DNA of 64,000 nucleotides from NCBI GenBank assembly GCA_027257055.1, contig JAPVLO010000123.1, forward strand, positions 2,976,001 through 3,040,000. Reading direction: 5' to 3'. Positions 1 to 36,599 of the stretch are shown in pieces. Source of the DNA: Cephalopachus bancanus. Lineage: Eukaryota > Chordata > Mammalia > Primates > Tarsiidae. The notes under the pieces are model-generated. The model was not told where the DNA came from. It was given only the letters and a program-made list of their open reading frames with translations, and searched no databases. A program made the translations under genes and the position numbers. Positions within the stretch are counted from its first letter, which is position 1, and the number at the start of each line of letters is the position of its first letter.

Positions 1-214
1 ATCTTTTCAGAAAATGTGCATAGCATTATGCATACACGCAGCCCTTCACATGTGGATGGCTTTCTAGATCCCCAGGAATATGTCATAGCTTTTGAAGTCC
101 CCTGTGGACATCTCAACCCCTAGTTTTTTCTTTTAAAAGTTTTTGACTAGCCTATTGTTTGTTCCAACTCTAACTCATTACTGTGATGTTAAGTAATTGT
201 CTCTGATTTTCTTT

Positions 215-310
215 TCTTTTAAAGAGATAAAGTCTTACTATGTTGCCCAGGATGGCCTCAAACTTCTGGTCTCAAGTGATCCTTCTGCTTCAGCATCCCA
301 TTTAGCTCCA
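215..310 (-). repeat. 7SL-derived SINE fragment (FLAM/Alu monomer)
   Basis: The + strand reads as the complement of an Alu-type arm (gttgcccaggatggcctcaa, then a gtgatcc...cctcagc-like stretch). It is short, diverged and lacks a clear tail, so it is an old fragment. Confidence 0.55.
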
Positions 311-407
311 GCCAAATACCTGCTTTACTCTGATTATTTTTAACAAACAGAAAAGGTTGTTTCCATTGCACAAGCTCTATCACAGGTCAAATAAAAATAC
401 CCTTTCA

Positions 408-715
408 AGCTGTGCGCGGTGGCTCAAGCCTGTAATCCTAGCACTTTGGGAGGTGGAGGTAAGAGGATTGCCTCAACTCAGGGGTTCGAAACCAGCCTGA
501 GAAACATGGCAAGACCTCGCCTCTACACAAACAAACAAACAAATAAATTACCTGGGTGTAGTGACACATGCCTGTTGTTCCAGCTACTTGGAAGGTTGAG
601 GCGGAAGGATCACCTGAGCCCAGCAGGTCAAGGCTGCGGTGGCCATGAGCACTCTGCACTCCAGCCTGGGCAGCAGAGTGAGACTCCAATTCAAAAACAA
701 CAACAACAACAACAA
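408..715 (+). repeat. Alu-family dimeric SINE
   Basis: Both arms are present: a left arm with 'ggtggctcaagcctgtaatc' and a right arm ending 'gcactccagcctgggcagca', with an A/CAA-rich tail. A (caaa)n stretch lies in the linker. More diverged than the young copies elsewhere in the window. Confidence 0.85.
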
Positions 716-1071
716 ACCCTTGCAAATGAGGTTTTCCCGACAGCCACCAGACTGACCAACTAATGATAATGCTCTGGGAACTGGGCTTTAAATATGTCTC
801 TATTCCTCCCCCTCTAGTGGCTTCCAGGTTGCCAGCTAGTTTTCACCATGACTGCAGGCTATTGGTTTTCAAGGTTACTACAGAGTTGAGCAAGAGGAAT
901 AAAAATAGGGTAAGTTAAAAACTGTCACAATGTTTACTGTCCTTGCCAAGAGTCAGAATTATTGAATAAATGTTCCTTGAATTGTTGGAAGTTATGACAA
1001 AGTTGATCTGACAATTTTTATTTTTAAATTTTTTTTTGCCAGTGCTTTTGTTGCTGTCATAGAAAAGATAA

Positions 1072-1250
1072 TTTTCTTTTTTTTTTGAGTCGGAGTCTCA
1101 CTTGGTCGCCCAGACTGGAGTGCAATGGCCGCTCCCGGCCACCGCAGCCTCAACCTGCTGGGCTCCGGCGATCCTTCTGCCTCAGCCTTCCAAGTAGCTG
1201 GAGGAATTACAGGCATGCGCTACCACGCCCGGCTGATTTTTTGATTTATT
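1072..1250 (-). repeat. Alu right arm only (5'-truncated)
   Basis: A T-rich tail is followed by the complement of the right arm, and the match stops in the linker (tgatttattg). The left arm is absent, which suggests 5' truncation at insertion. It carries the same variant as the young copies (ctgctgggctccggcgatcc). Confidence 0.85.
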
Positions 1251-1259
1251 GTTTTTCAA

Positions 1260-2200
1260 AGACCCTTACTTCACCATTTTTGCTGATGTCCCATCTCAAT
1301 TTTTTTTTCATTCTGCCTTTTAGATTGAATAATTTCTGATGACCTATCTCCAAGTTCACTGATTTTTTTTCTTTCAACCATCTCCATTATGCTGTTAAGC
1401 CCATTCCGTGGATTTTTCATTTCTGATATAATAATTTTCAGTTTTATGATTTCTATTTGGTTCTCTTATACAGTTTCTATTTCCCTGCTAAGATCCCTCT
1501 AACTATTCACTCACTATAATACTTTTTTCCTTTAAGTCCTTGAGCATTTTTATAACAGCTACTTGAAAGTGTTTATCTGCAAAGTCCTACATCTAGTCAT
1601 TTTAGGGTATCTTTTTATTGCTTGCTTTTTCTCTTGGCCATAGGTCACATTTTCCTATTTATTTGAATTTCTAATATTGCTTTCATAGAATAGTCATAAT
1701 TTTAAATGATACGTTTCAGATATTCTGGATTCTGTTATCTTTCTCTAAAGAATGTTGATTTCTGTCCTAGCAGGGAGGTAAAATGGTGGCTGAATACCTT
1801 CATCTTGCGAAGGTTTAAATTTATACATTGTTAAGAAAAATCTGAAGTTTTCTCTAAATCTTAGACTGAAGCCTTATTCCTATGATATAGCTTTTCTCCT
1901 AAGATATCACCTTTGTGAGGTCAGTATAAAACCTGAGCTGTTTACCTTTTACTTGGTGGAATTCTGACTATGCTTTCCCAGTGGGGTTCACCAGTCAAAA
2001 CGTCTGACCAGCTGTCACTTTCCTCCAGGGTCCTTGAAGGCTCTTTTGTAAATGCACAGTTCAGGGATCAGTCAAGGATTTGAAAGAAATCTATATGCCA
2101 ATTTGGGGCTCCTTCATTTCTAGCTTCCTCCTTTCTGGGATTTCTCCCCTCAATTTCTAGCCACTCTGTATTCTTATAGATCAGGCCACTAAGACAGGCT
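1260..2200. repeat. Ancient interspersed repeat, class uncertain
   Basis: T-rich sequence with phrases familiar from old mammalian LINE-type repeats (ttcactgattttttttc, ccattatgctgttaagccca, tttctatttggttctctta). I cannot settle the family by eye. No open reading frame is retained. Confidence 0.35.
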
Positions 2201-2272
2201 TTCTAGCGGTCCTTTCCTATGGTGTCAAGTATATATTTTCTAGGTACTATTCTTTCAAGGTACTATACTTTC

Positions 2273-2572
2273 TTTTTTTTTTTTTTTTTTTTGAGGTGGA
2301 GTCTCACTCTGTCACCCAGACTGGAGTACAGTGGCTGTTCCCGGCCACCACAGTCTCGACCTGCTGGGCTCTGGCGATTCTTCTGCCTCAGCCTTCCAAG
2401 TAGCTGGAACTACAGGCACGCGCTACCACACCCGGCTAATTTTTTGATTTATTGTGGAGATGAGGTCTCACCAAATTGCCCAGGCGGGTCTCGAACCTGC
2501 GGGCTCAGGCAATTCACTCACCTCAGCCTCCCAAAATGCGGGATTACAGGCTGAGCCACCGAGTACGGCTAG
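2273..2572 (-). repeat. Full-length lineage-type Alu with target-site duplication
   Basis: Complete dimer in minus orientation starting with a T tail. The 14-nt duplication ggtactatactttc flanks it at 2259-2272 and 2573-2586, so both ends are certain. It carries the 'aggctgagccacc' variant (complement of ggctcagcct) that marks the young subfamily in this genome. Confidence 0.93.
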
Positions 2573-2689
2573 GGTACTATACTTTCAAGTATAGTACTAT
2601 TTGCTCTCAAGTTTCTGTCTGATTTTTTTGTTTGTTTTGTTCTATAGTGCTCCATATAGTTTTTAATATCCTAAGTGGGGTTTATATAT

Positions 2690-2805
2690 TTTTTAACTTT
2701 TTGTTTGTTTGTTTTAGAAATGGGAGGTCTTACTTTGTGGTGTTGAACACCTGGCTCAAGTGACCCTTCCACTTCAGTCTCCCAAAGTGCTAGGATTACC
2801 ATTGT
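2690..2805 (-). repeat. Old 7SL-derived SINE fragment
   Basis: Complement of a single Alu-like arm (cctggctcaagtgaccct, tcccaaagtgctaggattac). Degenerate. Confidence 0.55.
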
Positions 2806-4502
2806 TATCTGTAGGAAAGTTTGTCTGAATTAAGCTACTCCACCATTCCTGGGACCAAAACTAACCCTGTTAAATTACTCTTCACTTGAAAGCTGACTTA
2901 TTAATGTAGTTAAACTTCTCTATCACTCTATTTCCTATCAAATAAAATATATATAAGGTAAGAAGAGTAGGAATTTCAGAACTATTATATAGTAGGAATC
3001 TTGGATCCAGTAGTTGTTTATTTGAAGCTCTGCATACATGGTAAGCACTCTATTTTTAGATAAAGTTATATTTACTTGGAGTGGGTGGTGTGATGGAATG
3101 GGTGTGTGCTGTGGAACAGTACTGTGGAGATGAGATGACTAAAATTCCCAGCTCCCCCTAGTAGGTCACTGCCTGAGATTCTCTTCTAAAAGGTCTCATT
3201 ACCAGAATACCAAGAAGTAATCCTGACTGAAAGAAAGGACCACAGCATAGGAGAAAGAGTTGGAATGGAGTTAAAGCATATTAACATAAGATTCACTCAT
3301 ATGTACACTGAACAACCAATATGAATTTTAATTGAACAAATTTCCAAATATTGGGCAACTTTTTTTTTTCTATGCCATTTTCAAAGTTTGCGACAAATAA
3401 TAGTTCTTAACACTTAACTAATTTTGAGGTAACTCTTTGAGATGACTCTTTGGAGAGTCAACTGAGAGGACTCTCCATCACATTTCCATTTGGTAACATG
3501 TTGTCTCTATAGGAAGACCTTCATTCAGGATTATTATTGTTTTACTTTATTTTATTATAGAGATGTGGGATACAAGTTGGGATTAGGTACATAAGTAATC
3601 TATGTGCAGGTGAAGTTTGGACCTCCAACTGGTCCTCACTTTCCCTGGTTTAGGACCAGAGGATTATTCTTTGGTTTTCCTTCAAAGCATTACTAAAACA
3701 TGGGATTATATACTTGTACTTGTTGAACTTTCTCAGTGAAATGTAGGGACAACAATCTTCAAGCAAGACATTTATCATCATTTAAGATTAAATCTAGTCT
3801 GAATTAATCACATAAAATCATACTTAAATGAAAGTATGTCCATCTTTTAAAATGGATAATATAGACAACATTGTTTTTCAACCATGCCTATCCAAATCTT
3901 CTCTTTACCAAAAGCATTCAAGCCATTAAAGTATTTGGTATATTTGGTTTATAAAGATTTTTAAATTTCAAAAATACCCAGACCATTCAAACCATTAAAC
4001 GTCTCTGGTATTTCTGGTCTATATGAATTTAAAAAGTGATTTTAATACCCAGACCATGTTCAATTCTATCCAAGTAGAAAATTTTAAGTACAGTATACAA
4101 TTTGGAGACAACTAACAACTATCAATATTAAAGATCAGAAAACAATTCCAGACTTTTAAACACATTATTTCACTTAATTTTAACCCTTCTTTGAAGTATT
4201 GTTATTCCAATGTAACAAATGAGAAAAGTGTAGTTCAAAGAGGTTAAGTGATTGGCCAAAGTCACATGACTAATAAATGATCAGATCTTCTGAATGACTA
4301 GTTATACTAGAGCTCTCATTATACTACAGCTTTCATAGAATTACTTGGAAGAGCTCTCTAAATAGTAACAGTCAGACAATGAAAAACTTAATATTTTATT
4401 CAAGGTAGAATATAAATATTTATAAACATGCCACTTTAATCCTCTCTCCAAGATATGAAGCCAAATAGATGAATATTCTTTCATTTAAGAATGATAGATT
4501 TA

Positions 4503-4806
4503 GGCCAGGCATGGTGGCTTATGCCTATAATCCCAGCATCTTGTGAGGCCGAGGTGAGAGGATTGCCCGAACCCACGGGTTCAAGACCAGCTTGGGCAAC
4601 TTGGCAAGACCTCACCTCTATAATAAATCAAAAAATTAGCCAGTCGTGGTGGTGCATGCCTTAGTTCCAGCTACTTAGAAGGCTTAAGTGGAAGGATCGC
4701 CTGAGCCTAGCAGGTCCAGGCTGCAGTGGCAGTGAGTGTGCCACTGCACTCCCGCCTGAGCGACAGAGTGAGACTCCAACTCAAAAAAAAAAAAAGGAAA
4801 AAAAAA
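4503..4806 (+). repeat. Alu-family dimeric SINE
   Basis: Left arm begins 'ggccaggcatggtggctta', the linker is 'aataaatcaaaaaattagcc', and the right arm ends 'gagtgagactccaactcaaa' with a broken A tail. It is immediately followed by a 44-bp tandem repeat. Confidence 0.9.
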
Positions 4807-4808
4807 TG

Positions 4809-4943
4809 ACCAACTAAAACAGCCTAAGTTTAATCTTAAATGATGGTCAATGTTTGACTAAAACAGACTAAGTTTAATCTCAAATGATGGTCAATGTTTG
4901 ACTAAAACAGACTAAGTTTAATTTTAAATGATGGTCAATATAT
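4809..4943 (+). repeat. 44-bp tandem repeat, 3 copies
   Basis: Three near-identical units share 'actaagtttaat' and 'aaatgatggtcaat', with the cta anchor at 4824, 4868 and 4912, a constant 44-bp period. Only a few substitutions separate the units, so the array is recent. It abuts the Alu A tail at 4806. Confidence 0.92.
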
Positions 4944-5844
4944 TTAGAAGTGTTTCAGACATTTCAAGATATAAAGGGAACATCTACTGCATTTAAAGAC
5001 ATGAAAATCCATTTTTTAAACTTCTAATTTCTTTGCTTTTAGTTTCTTTGCAGAGGTATTACTAAATTCCTTATCTTCTTCCTTTCTCGTACCCTTTGTC
5101 AACCAGACACCCATTTAACATTGCTCTAACGACTATTCCACGCCACTTAGTCCAGCATTTAACCTGCCCCCACTGGAGAGGGCAATGGTCTCAGTGCATA
5201 AAAGCAGACTGCAAAAATCACACTACTTCAAATCCAAAGTAAAAAAATGTGTGAGATGGATAGGAAAACAACAAACCCGTTTTCCCCCTACAGAACACAC
5301 AGGACAAATGTAGCTTGCAGAGTCTATCTTGTTCTCTGATCACTAACTTCAACAAAGAGGAAGTCCAAACAGTAAGTGTAACCGCTAATGGTAAAAGCAG
5401 CCTTTTACAAGAAAAAGGAAAGGAAAGAAAACTTCCTTTTTATATAGTATAGCCACTTAAAAATTGGATGACAGTCTGGGTTACCCCTCAACCTTGAATT
5501 TAGGAACAGTTTTTGGGTGAAGATTGATTCAGGACCAAAAACTCTTGAGTGCCTTAAGTTGACTCTTCTGATATCCCTCCCTCGACGCTTCTGCTCAGCG
5601 AGAACATCCCAGGCTTACCTGCTATTCTAATTCCAACCTCGGCTCTTTGCCTTCTCCCTCACCCTTTGCATCCCAAAGTCGTTCCCCTCCTTCACCTGCG
5701 GGGGGGGGGGAGGGCTCCCCAAATCCCTCTCCTGCATAGACCTGCCTACTCGTTCACTACATGTTCACAAACTCAAGGTCTGTCACAGATGCAGCCCCCC
5801 ACCAGGCATGGCTGTCTCCTCCCCCACGGCCGTCCGGGTCTCTT

Positions 5845-7050
5845 CCTGTTTCGGATCCTCTCAGGCCCCCATCTTGCTTCTCACACACCCCCTCAGACCA
5901 CGCTGCAGAGGTCCTCGATTCTCACATTTACATCTCCTCTCCTTTCAGATGCGTAGCCCCTCAGAAGTCCTCTCCTCTCAGACTTTCAGAGCCGACAGCT
6001 CTGTCTTCCTCAGACCCCGTTGCTTCCCTGCCTCACGCCCCCAGCCGACCCCCTCCCCGTCAGACCCACATCCCCTCAGACAACCTCCCTCTCAGCCCCA
6101 CGCCCACTCAGACAAGCTGCCCCGTCAGACCCACGCCCCCTCAAATCCCGCTCTCCCCGTCAGACCCACATTCTCTTCGGCCACCCTCAGACCCACCCTC
6201 AAGCCCACGACCCCTCGGATAACCTCCCTCGTCGGACCCAGGCCCCTCTGAGACAACCTCCTCCGCCTCCCCGGCAGACCCATGCTCTCCTCGGCCACCC
6301 GCCCCTCTAGACTCACGCCCCTCTGGGCCACACGACCCCCTCAGACAACCTGCCCCGTCAGACTCACGTCCCCTCAAACCCCGCCCTCCCCGTCAGACCC
6401 ACACTCTCCTCGGCCGCCCTCCCCTCTCGGACCCACGCTACCCTCGGATAACTTCCCTTCTCAGACCCACGCCCCTCTCTGATTACCTCCTCCGTCAGAC
6501 TCACGCCCCTCGCAGACAACACCCCTCCGTCAGACCGCGCGGCGCTCTCTTCGGCTGCCCTCCCATCTAGACCCATGCCCCCCACCAGACATCCCGCCCC
6601 ATCAGACTCACGTCCCCTCAAAGCCCCCCCACGTCTGACCCACACTCCTCAGCCGCCCTCCCCTCTCAGATGCAGGCTACCCTCAGGCAACTTCCCCTCT
6701 CAGACCCACGCCCCTCTCGGATTACCTCCCCCGTCAGACCCTCGCCCCTCTCAGACAACACCGCTCCGTCAGACCCGCGCTCTCTTACGCTGCCCTCCCC
6801 TCTCGACTCACGCCCCCCTCAGACAACCCGTCCCATCAGACTCACGCCCCCTCAATCACCCCCTTCCACGTCAGACCCACACGCTCCTCGGCCGCCCTCC
6901 CCTCTCAGATCCACGCCCCACTCCGACAACCTACCCTCTCAGCCCCGCGACCCTCTCGGCCGCCCTCCCCCGTCTGACCCGCGCCCCCCTCAGACAACCT
7001 TCCCTCTCGGTCCCACGCCCCCTCGGCCGCCCTCCCCCGTCTGGCCCGCG
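5845..7050. repeat. C-rich degenerate minisatellite with ~240-bp higher-order period
   Basis: The + strand is built of variants of 'cagacccacgcccctc' with very few Gs outside that motif. A longer unit recurs: the anchor gactcacg/gacccacg followed by t/c-cccctcaaa/t occurs at 6127, 6361, 6605 and about 6839, spacings of 234, 244 and 234. Each unit also carries a 'ctcggccgccctcccctctc' type segment. The array runs to within about 10 nt of the LPCAT2 exon 1 donor. In the transcript it is G-rich. Open frames on all strands here reflect the lack of stop codons in the repeat. Confidence 0.85.
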
Positions 7051-7450
7051 CCCCTCACCTGGATCCGCTTCGCCACGCCGATGTGCGTCTGCTGCACGAA
7101 GGGGTTAGGCACAGGCGGCTGGAAGAAGGACGCCTGGCGAGGCACCATGGACGGCCGCAGCGCCGCGCCCCCGACGCCCGCGCCCGGCATTGTGGCTGCC
7201 ACCGCCGCCGCCTCGGCGCACCGGTTCATCGCCGAGCCAGGCACGGGACCCGACCCAGGCGACGGAGAGCGCAGGCGAGCGCCGCAGCCGAGACGGAGGT
7301 GAGCCTCGCGGGAGTCGAGCCTCGCCGGAGTCCCCGCCTGAGGCGCCGCTCGGGGCCTCTGCGCGCAGGCGCCGCAGTTACCTAGACGCCGGCTGCTATC
7401 GCCCCGCCCTCTCATCTGGCCCCGCCCCTCAAGTGCCTGACTCCTCCTCC
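6950..7450. promoter_or_regulatory. LPCAT2: LPCAT2 CpG island and GC-box promoter
   Basis: CpG-dense sequence spans exon 1 and about 200 nt upstream of the start codon. Two GC boxes (minus-strand ggggcgg type) lie at 7401-7410 and 7421-7430, about 170-200 nt upstream of the ATG. I see no TATA box. This is typical of a broadly expressed CpG-island promoter; the exact start site is not determinable. Confidence 0.75.
7059..7229 (-). CDS. LPCAT2: LPCAT2 exon 1, coding part (57 codons)
   Basis: N-terminal exon of lysophosphatidylcholine acyltransferase 2, an ER and lipid-droplet membrane enzyme that makes phosphatidylcholine and platelet-activating factor. The ATG is at 7227-7229. The 57 residues end with GVAKRIQ directly before the donor gtgagg, in phase 0. 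Recognition rests on the segments MVPRQASFF and PPVPNPFVQQT, which match what I know of the mammalian protein's cytosolic N-terminus. The acyltransferase HX4D motif, membrane segments and EF hands lie in later exons outside the window. The start chosen gives the expected N-terminal length and sits in a CpG island. The next gene upstream on this strand is MMP2, tail to head, about 2.2 kb away. Confidence 0.92.
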
Positions 7451-9470
7451 TGGACAACATACCCGCCCCCTTGAGGGTGAACGCTTTTCCTTCAGAGCAA
7501 TGACCCAGAAAGGGTGGTCCAGTAGGGTTCTCTGCTTTAGTCAGGTCGACCTCGAATTTCCATCTATTTGGCTGGGTCTGTGACGCTAGCCAAGCGATTG
7601 TCTCCACGAACCTCAGTTGCCTCCCTCTGCAAAATGGGGTAGATATAACTCAGATAATCAGAACCTGGATCAAGCAGTGTCAGGAGCAACCACTTTCCCT
7701 GGACTGTCCCATTAAGTGAATATATCCAGGGTGGGTTTTATGTATGTTTGCTCTCTAGTATGTTTTGTTTTCATGTAAACCAGTTTGAGTTGGGTGTTTG
7801 TTGGTTACTTACAGCCGAAGGGATCCCAGTATAGAAATTGGTACCAGGGGTAGAATCTGTCTCACTCAAAACATATGGACTGACAAGGGAGAGACAGTTC
7901 TCCAGAGAAAAATTGAGCTTCAATTACTAGAAAAGGCAAAAACAAGGTACCCTCCACACTAGATGAGGAACCTGACCCAGAAAAGGGAAATGACTTGGGC
8001 TGCGGTTCCATTACACTCTGAGGAAGTTCAAGGGCCTGTTTGGACCTATATGGGTACTGTTGGGGGAAGGGTGTAGGGGTTGTCCCAGGACCTGAGACCA
8101 GCTGATCAAACCGAGTGGCTGAGTTAAACGATGATCATTAACAACTCATCTTTATTGATCAACTCTGCTCATAGCAGGCAAGTAGGCCAGCATGAGAATC
8201 TGCACCCGAGTCCTGGGACAGCTGCTCCTCCAAACTTGTCCACTGAATCTCATAATCTTCCAAGCCTATCAAACAGATGTGTGGCCTTGGATTAGTCACA
8301 TAACCTCTCTGAGCTTGTTTCCTTGTCTAGGAATGGGAGATTAATTCTCACTCCATTGAATCAAAGGACTAACTAATGCACATGTAGTGGTCACAGAAAA
8401 GCACTCAAGAAATGAAACATTTTTGGAATTACTATGTTGTGGCGCAGCTGAATTTTGTTTAACTGAGAACCTCAATAACTATATTTCAGCCATGATGTAA
8501 GATTCTTCAACCTAGGTCTTCAAGTATGGGCAAGCAGAGCCTTGAGGCTCTTTTAACCAGATACCTGCATGAAAGTTGGTCTTTCCAGGGCTCTCAAGAA
8601 CGTGAACCAGGGCAGGCCCTGGAAAGAGAAAATATGACTTCAAGCCCACCAAGGTCACCTCTAGAGTCCTGTCCACTCCTTACTCCCTTCCCCACCAGCC
8701 TCACCAAAAGAAACCTGAATCAATATGCTATCAGACTACTGGAGCTAGAAAGAGCCTCCAAAAACCCCAGACCTTAAATTTCTGTAGTTCTAGAATTACT
8801 TTAAAGGAGATTAGGGGTGGATAGGATGGAAGGAAGGAGGAGTAAGGAGCTTATCCATTAATACTAACTGTGTTTAGAAGCAAACACATTTCTCCCCTAA
8901 GTGTGCTTACTTAGGGTGGTTTTGAGGTAGTAGAGGGTAATGCTGCTGATAGACATTCTGGGATGAGGGCTCCTCTGCTAGGCCATCCTTTGACTTTGAT
9001 GCAGCTTCTGTTACCTAAAGCTATGAGATCTTGGGCAAAACACTTCTCTTTGAGCTTCAGCTTCTTCATCAATAAGATTCAACTAATAATAGCCTTTCTC
9101 TTTAGGCGATGCACATAAAGTGCCTAGAGTAATCACTCTATTAATGGAGGGGAATGTTATTGTTGTTCATTGTTACTAGTAGTAGCATTAGAATTGGTAT
9201 GACTGCTAATGAAGAAATGGACAGAAAGTGAACTTTGAACATACCCCACAACTAAAAAACCAGAATTGCTGCTACTTCAGGGTTCTTTCTATAGGCCAGA
9301 GAGACTAGAGCTTGCCCACTCTGAGGTTCTCTTGCTGTTTACTTTGGAAGCTCTAATCTTTGCAGCAGACGTCATCTGTGCCCTGCAGGGAGCAGAGATT
9401 GGGACTTTTCAAATTTCCTCTTCTGGCTGGCACTGTAGCCCCATTCAGGGCTCTACTAAAACAGATGGCA
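7451..9470. other. Intergenic spacer between MMP2 3' end and LPCAT2 promoter
   Basis: About 2 kb with no supported gene. It is mostly unique-looking sequence with scattered old MIR/L2-like phrases (for example 9000-9180, with 'cttcttcatcaataag'). Short open frames at 8526-8777 and 9266-9575 show no recognisable domains and are taken as chance. Confidence 0.6.
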
Positions 9471-9479
9471 AACACTGCC

Positions 9480-10274
9480 ACTCAATCGGTGTCTTTATTC
9501 ATACTTGTTGACATTTCCCATGGGGAACTGTTGACGGGTGAGGCAGTGAGGGCGGAGCAGGGATCCATGGCTTGACTTTCCTCCATCCAGTGGAGGAAGC
9601 AGCTGGGTAGGGACTGACTAAATAGAGTGAAAAAGGGAACTATTGCTATGTGGGCTGAGATGCACTGTGCAGTGACTTCAAGACAACCTGAGTCCTTCTG
9701 TCAGGAAATGCAATTTCAAAGTGGAAAAGTAAGAAGACCAAAAGAAAAGAACAAAGTTCATACAAAGCAAATTGCTAATGTAGGAAATGGTCTAAGGCAG
9801 CCAGCAGTGAAAATCCAGGTGTCTGGGGTGGCCACCTGGCCATGCCCCTATCCCACTGCCCCATACCAGGCTGCTGGGCTACCAGTGCCCTCTTTCGAGA
9901 GTCTCCATTGGCTCTGAGGGTGCTGTGAGCCACAGAAGGTTGTGGAGGGAGAAGAGCCTGAAGTGTGACAGCACCAGCGCAGCCTGAAGCAGGGCTGCAT
10001 TGAAAATATCCAAGTATCTCTTTAGGGTTGGCTCTGAGGGTTGGTAGGATTGGAGAGGCAAGGGGCACCTGGAAGGGGTATAATCAGCACCTATTCTTGG
10101 GCACAGAGTGGAGCTGCTTTCTGGACTCTTAAATTACCAGGTGAGGGTGAGAATGCTGATTAACTACAGAGATAAAGGCAGGGCTGCCAGGCCCCTTCCA
10201 GTCCTTCTCTGGTGCTCAGGGCCTGGTGTGCAGAAGGCAGTGGAGAGGAAGGGCCTGTGGGACCCAGGGCCAGC
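9480..10274 (-). other. MMP2: MMP2 3' untranslated region (inferred)
   Basis: The sequence between the stop codon and the AATAAA signal carries no repeat I recognise and no conserved open frame. Its extent depends on the polyadenylation site being the one at 9494-9499. Confidence 0.5.
9494..9499 (-). promoter_or_regulatory. MMP2: Candidate MMP2 polyadenylation signal (AATAAA)
   Basis: The + strand reads tttatt, so the minus strand has a canonical AATAAA 776 nt after the stop codon. A GT/T-rich stretch (gtggcagtgtttgccatctg) follows 15-40 nt further on, as expected of a downstream element. Cleavage would then be near 9475-9482. A more distal site, such as tttatt at 8151-8156, cannot be excluded. 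Confidence 0.5.
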
Positions 10275-36056
<25,782 letters not shown>

Positions 36057-36350
36057 CGTTACTCTCCGGGTCCCGCGCGTCGCCCAGGGGTCGCTGGCTC
36101 CCGGTGTGTGGCCGCGCTGCCGCCCGGTGGGTGCCTGCTCCGCCGCGCAGCGCCGCGCTCCGAAGGCCCCCCGGCTCGACCGCCTCGACTTTGCCCGGCT
36201 CAGGGGCTCAGGGTCCGGCCCCCGCGCCCCAGCCCTCGCCGCCGCCGCAGGTCTTGGCGACCCCTTTGTATGTTTAAAGTCCCAGATGCGCAGCCTTCAG
36301 CCACCGCCGGAGGAAGTCTGGATGCAGCGGAAACAAGGGCGGGCAGCCGC
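36057..36350 (-). other. MMP2: MMP2 5' untranslated region (inferred)
   Basis: About 290 nt of GC-rich leader. The minus strand contains ctgcgcatctgggactttaa and a following acatacaaag motif, which I recognise from the human MMP2 leader region. The 5' boundary is approximate. Confidence 0.65.
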
Positions 36351-36440
36351 CAGATGTGGCCGGCTGGGCTGGGAGGGCGCTGGCGGCGCGTGGCGGGGGG
36401 AGGGGGCGCTCCCGGGCCCGCCCCTCTCTGCCCCACCCCC
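36330..36440 (-). promoter_or_regulatory. MMP2: MMP2 core promoter with GC boxes
   Basis: The minus strand has a GC box (gaggggcgggc) at 36416-36426 and further G-rich motifs, with no TATA box at a suitable distance. This fits the known GC-box-driven, TATA-less MMP2 promoter. Confidence 0.6.
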
Positions 36441-36599
36441 TACTCACCCTCCTCTTTCTCTTCTTTTTTCCTTTTTCTTTTCCCCCGCCGCCTGCTACAC
36501 CCCTGGCCTCCGTGCGCAAACATCACAGTGCGCGACCCCTCTGCCCCACCTCCTCCACCCGCGATCCGGTCGCACTGCCTAAGGCCCTTGTTGAGAAAC

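Larger units (their letters stand above)
1..7058 (-). other. LPCAT2: LPCAT2 intron 1 (partial, 5' part)
   Basis: Everything below the exon 1 donor at 7057-7058 should be the beginning of LPCAT2 intron 1, read on the minus strand; its acceptor is outside the window. It contains no exon I can recognise. It holds several 7SL-derived SINEs, an old interspersed repeat at about 1.26-2.2 kb, AT-rich unique sequence at about 2.8-4.5 kb and 4.95-5.65 kb, a 44-bp triple repeat, and a C-rich tandem array that runs up to the donor. Inferred from exon 1 and the known gene structure. Confidence 0.8.

Noticed and set aside
5666..7302. Several 90-210 codon frames rich in Pro, Ser, Arg and Leu
   Set aside because: They are translations of the C-rich tandem repeat in LPCAT2 intron 1. 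The only supported coding sequence here is LPCAT2 exon 1 on the minus strand.
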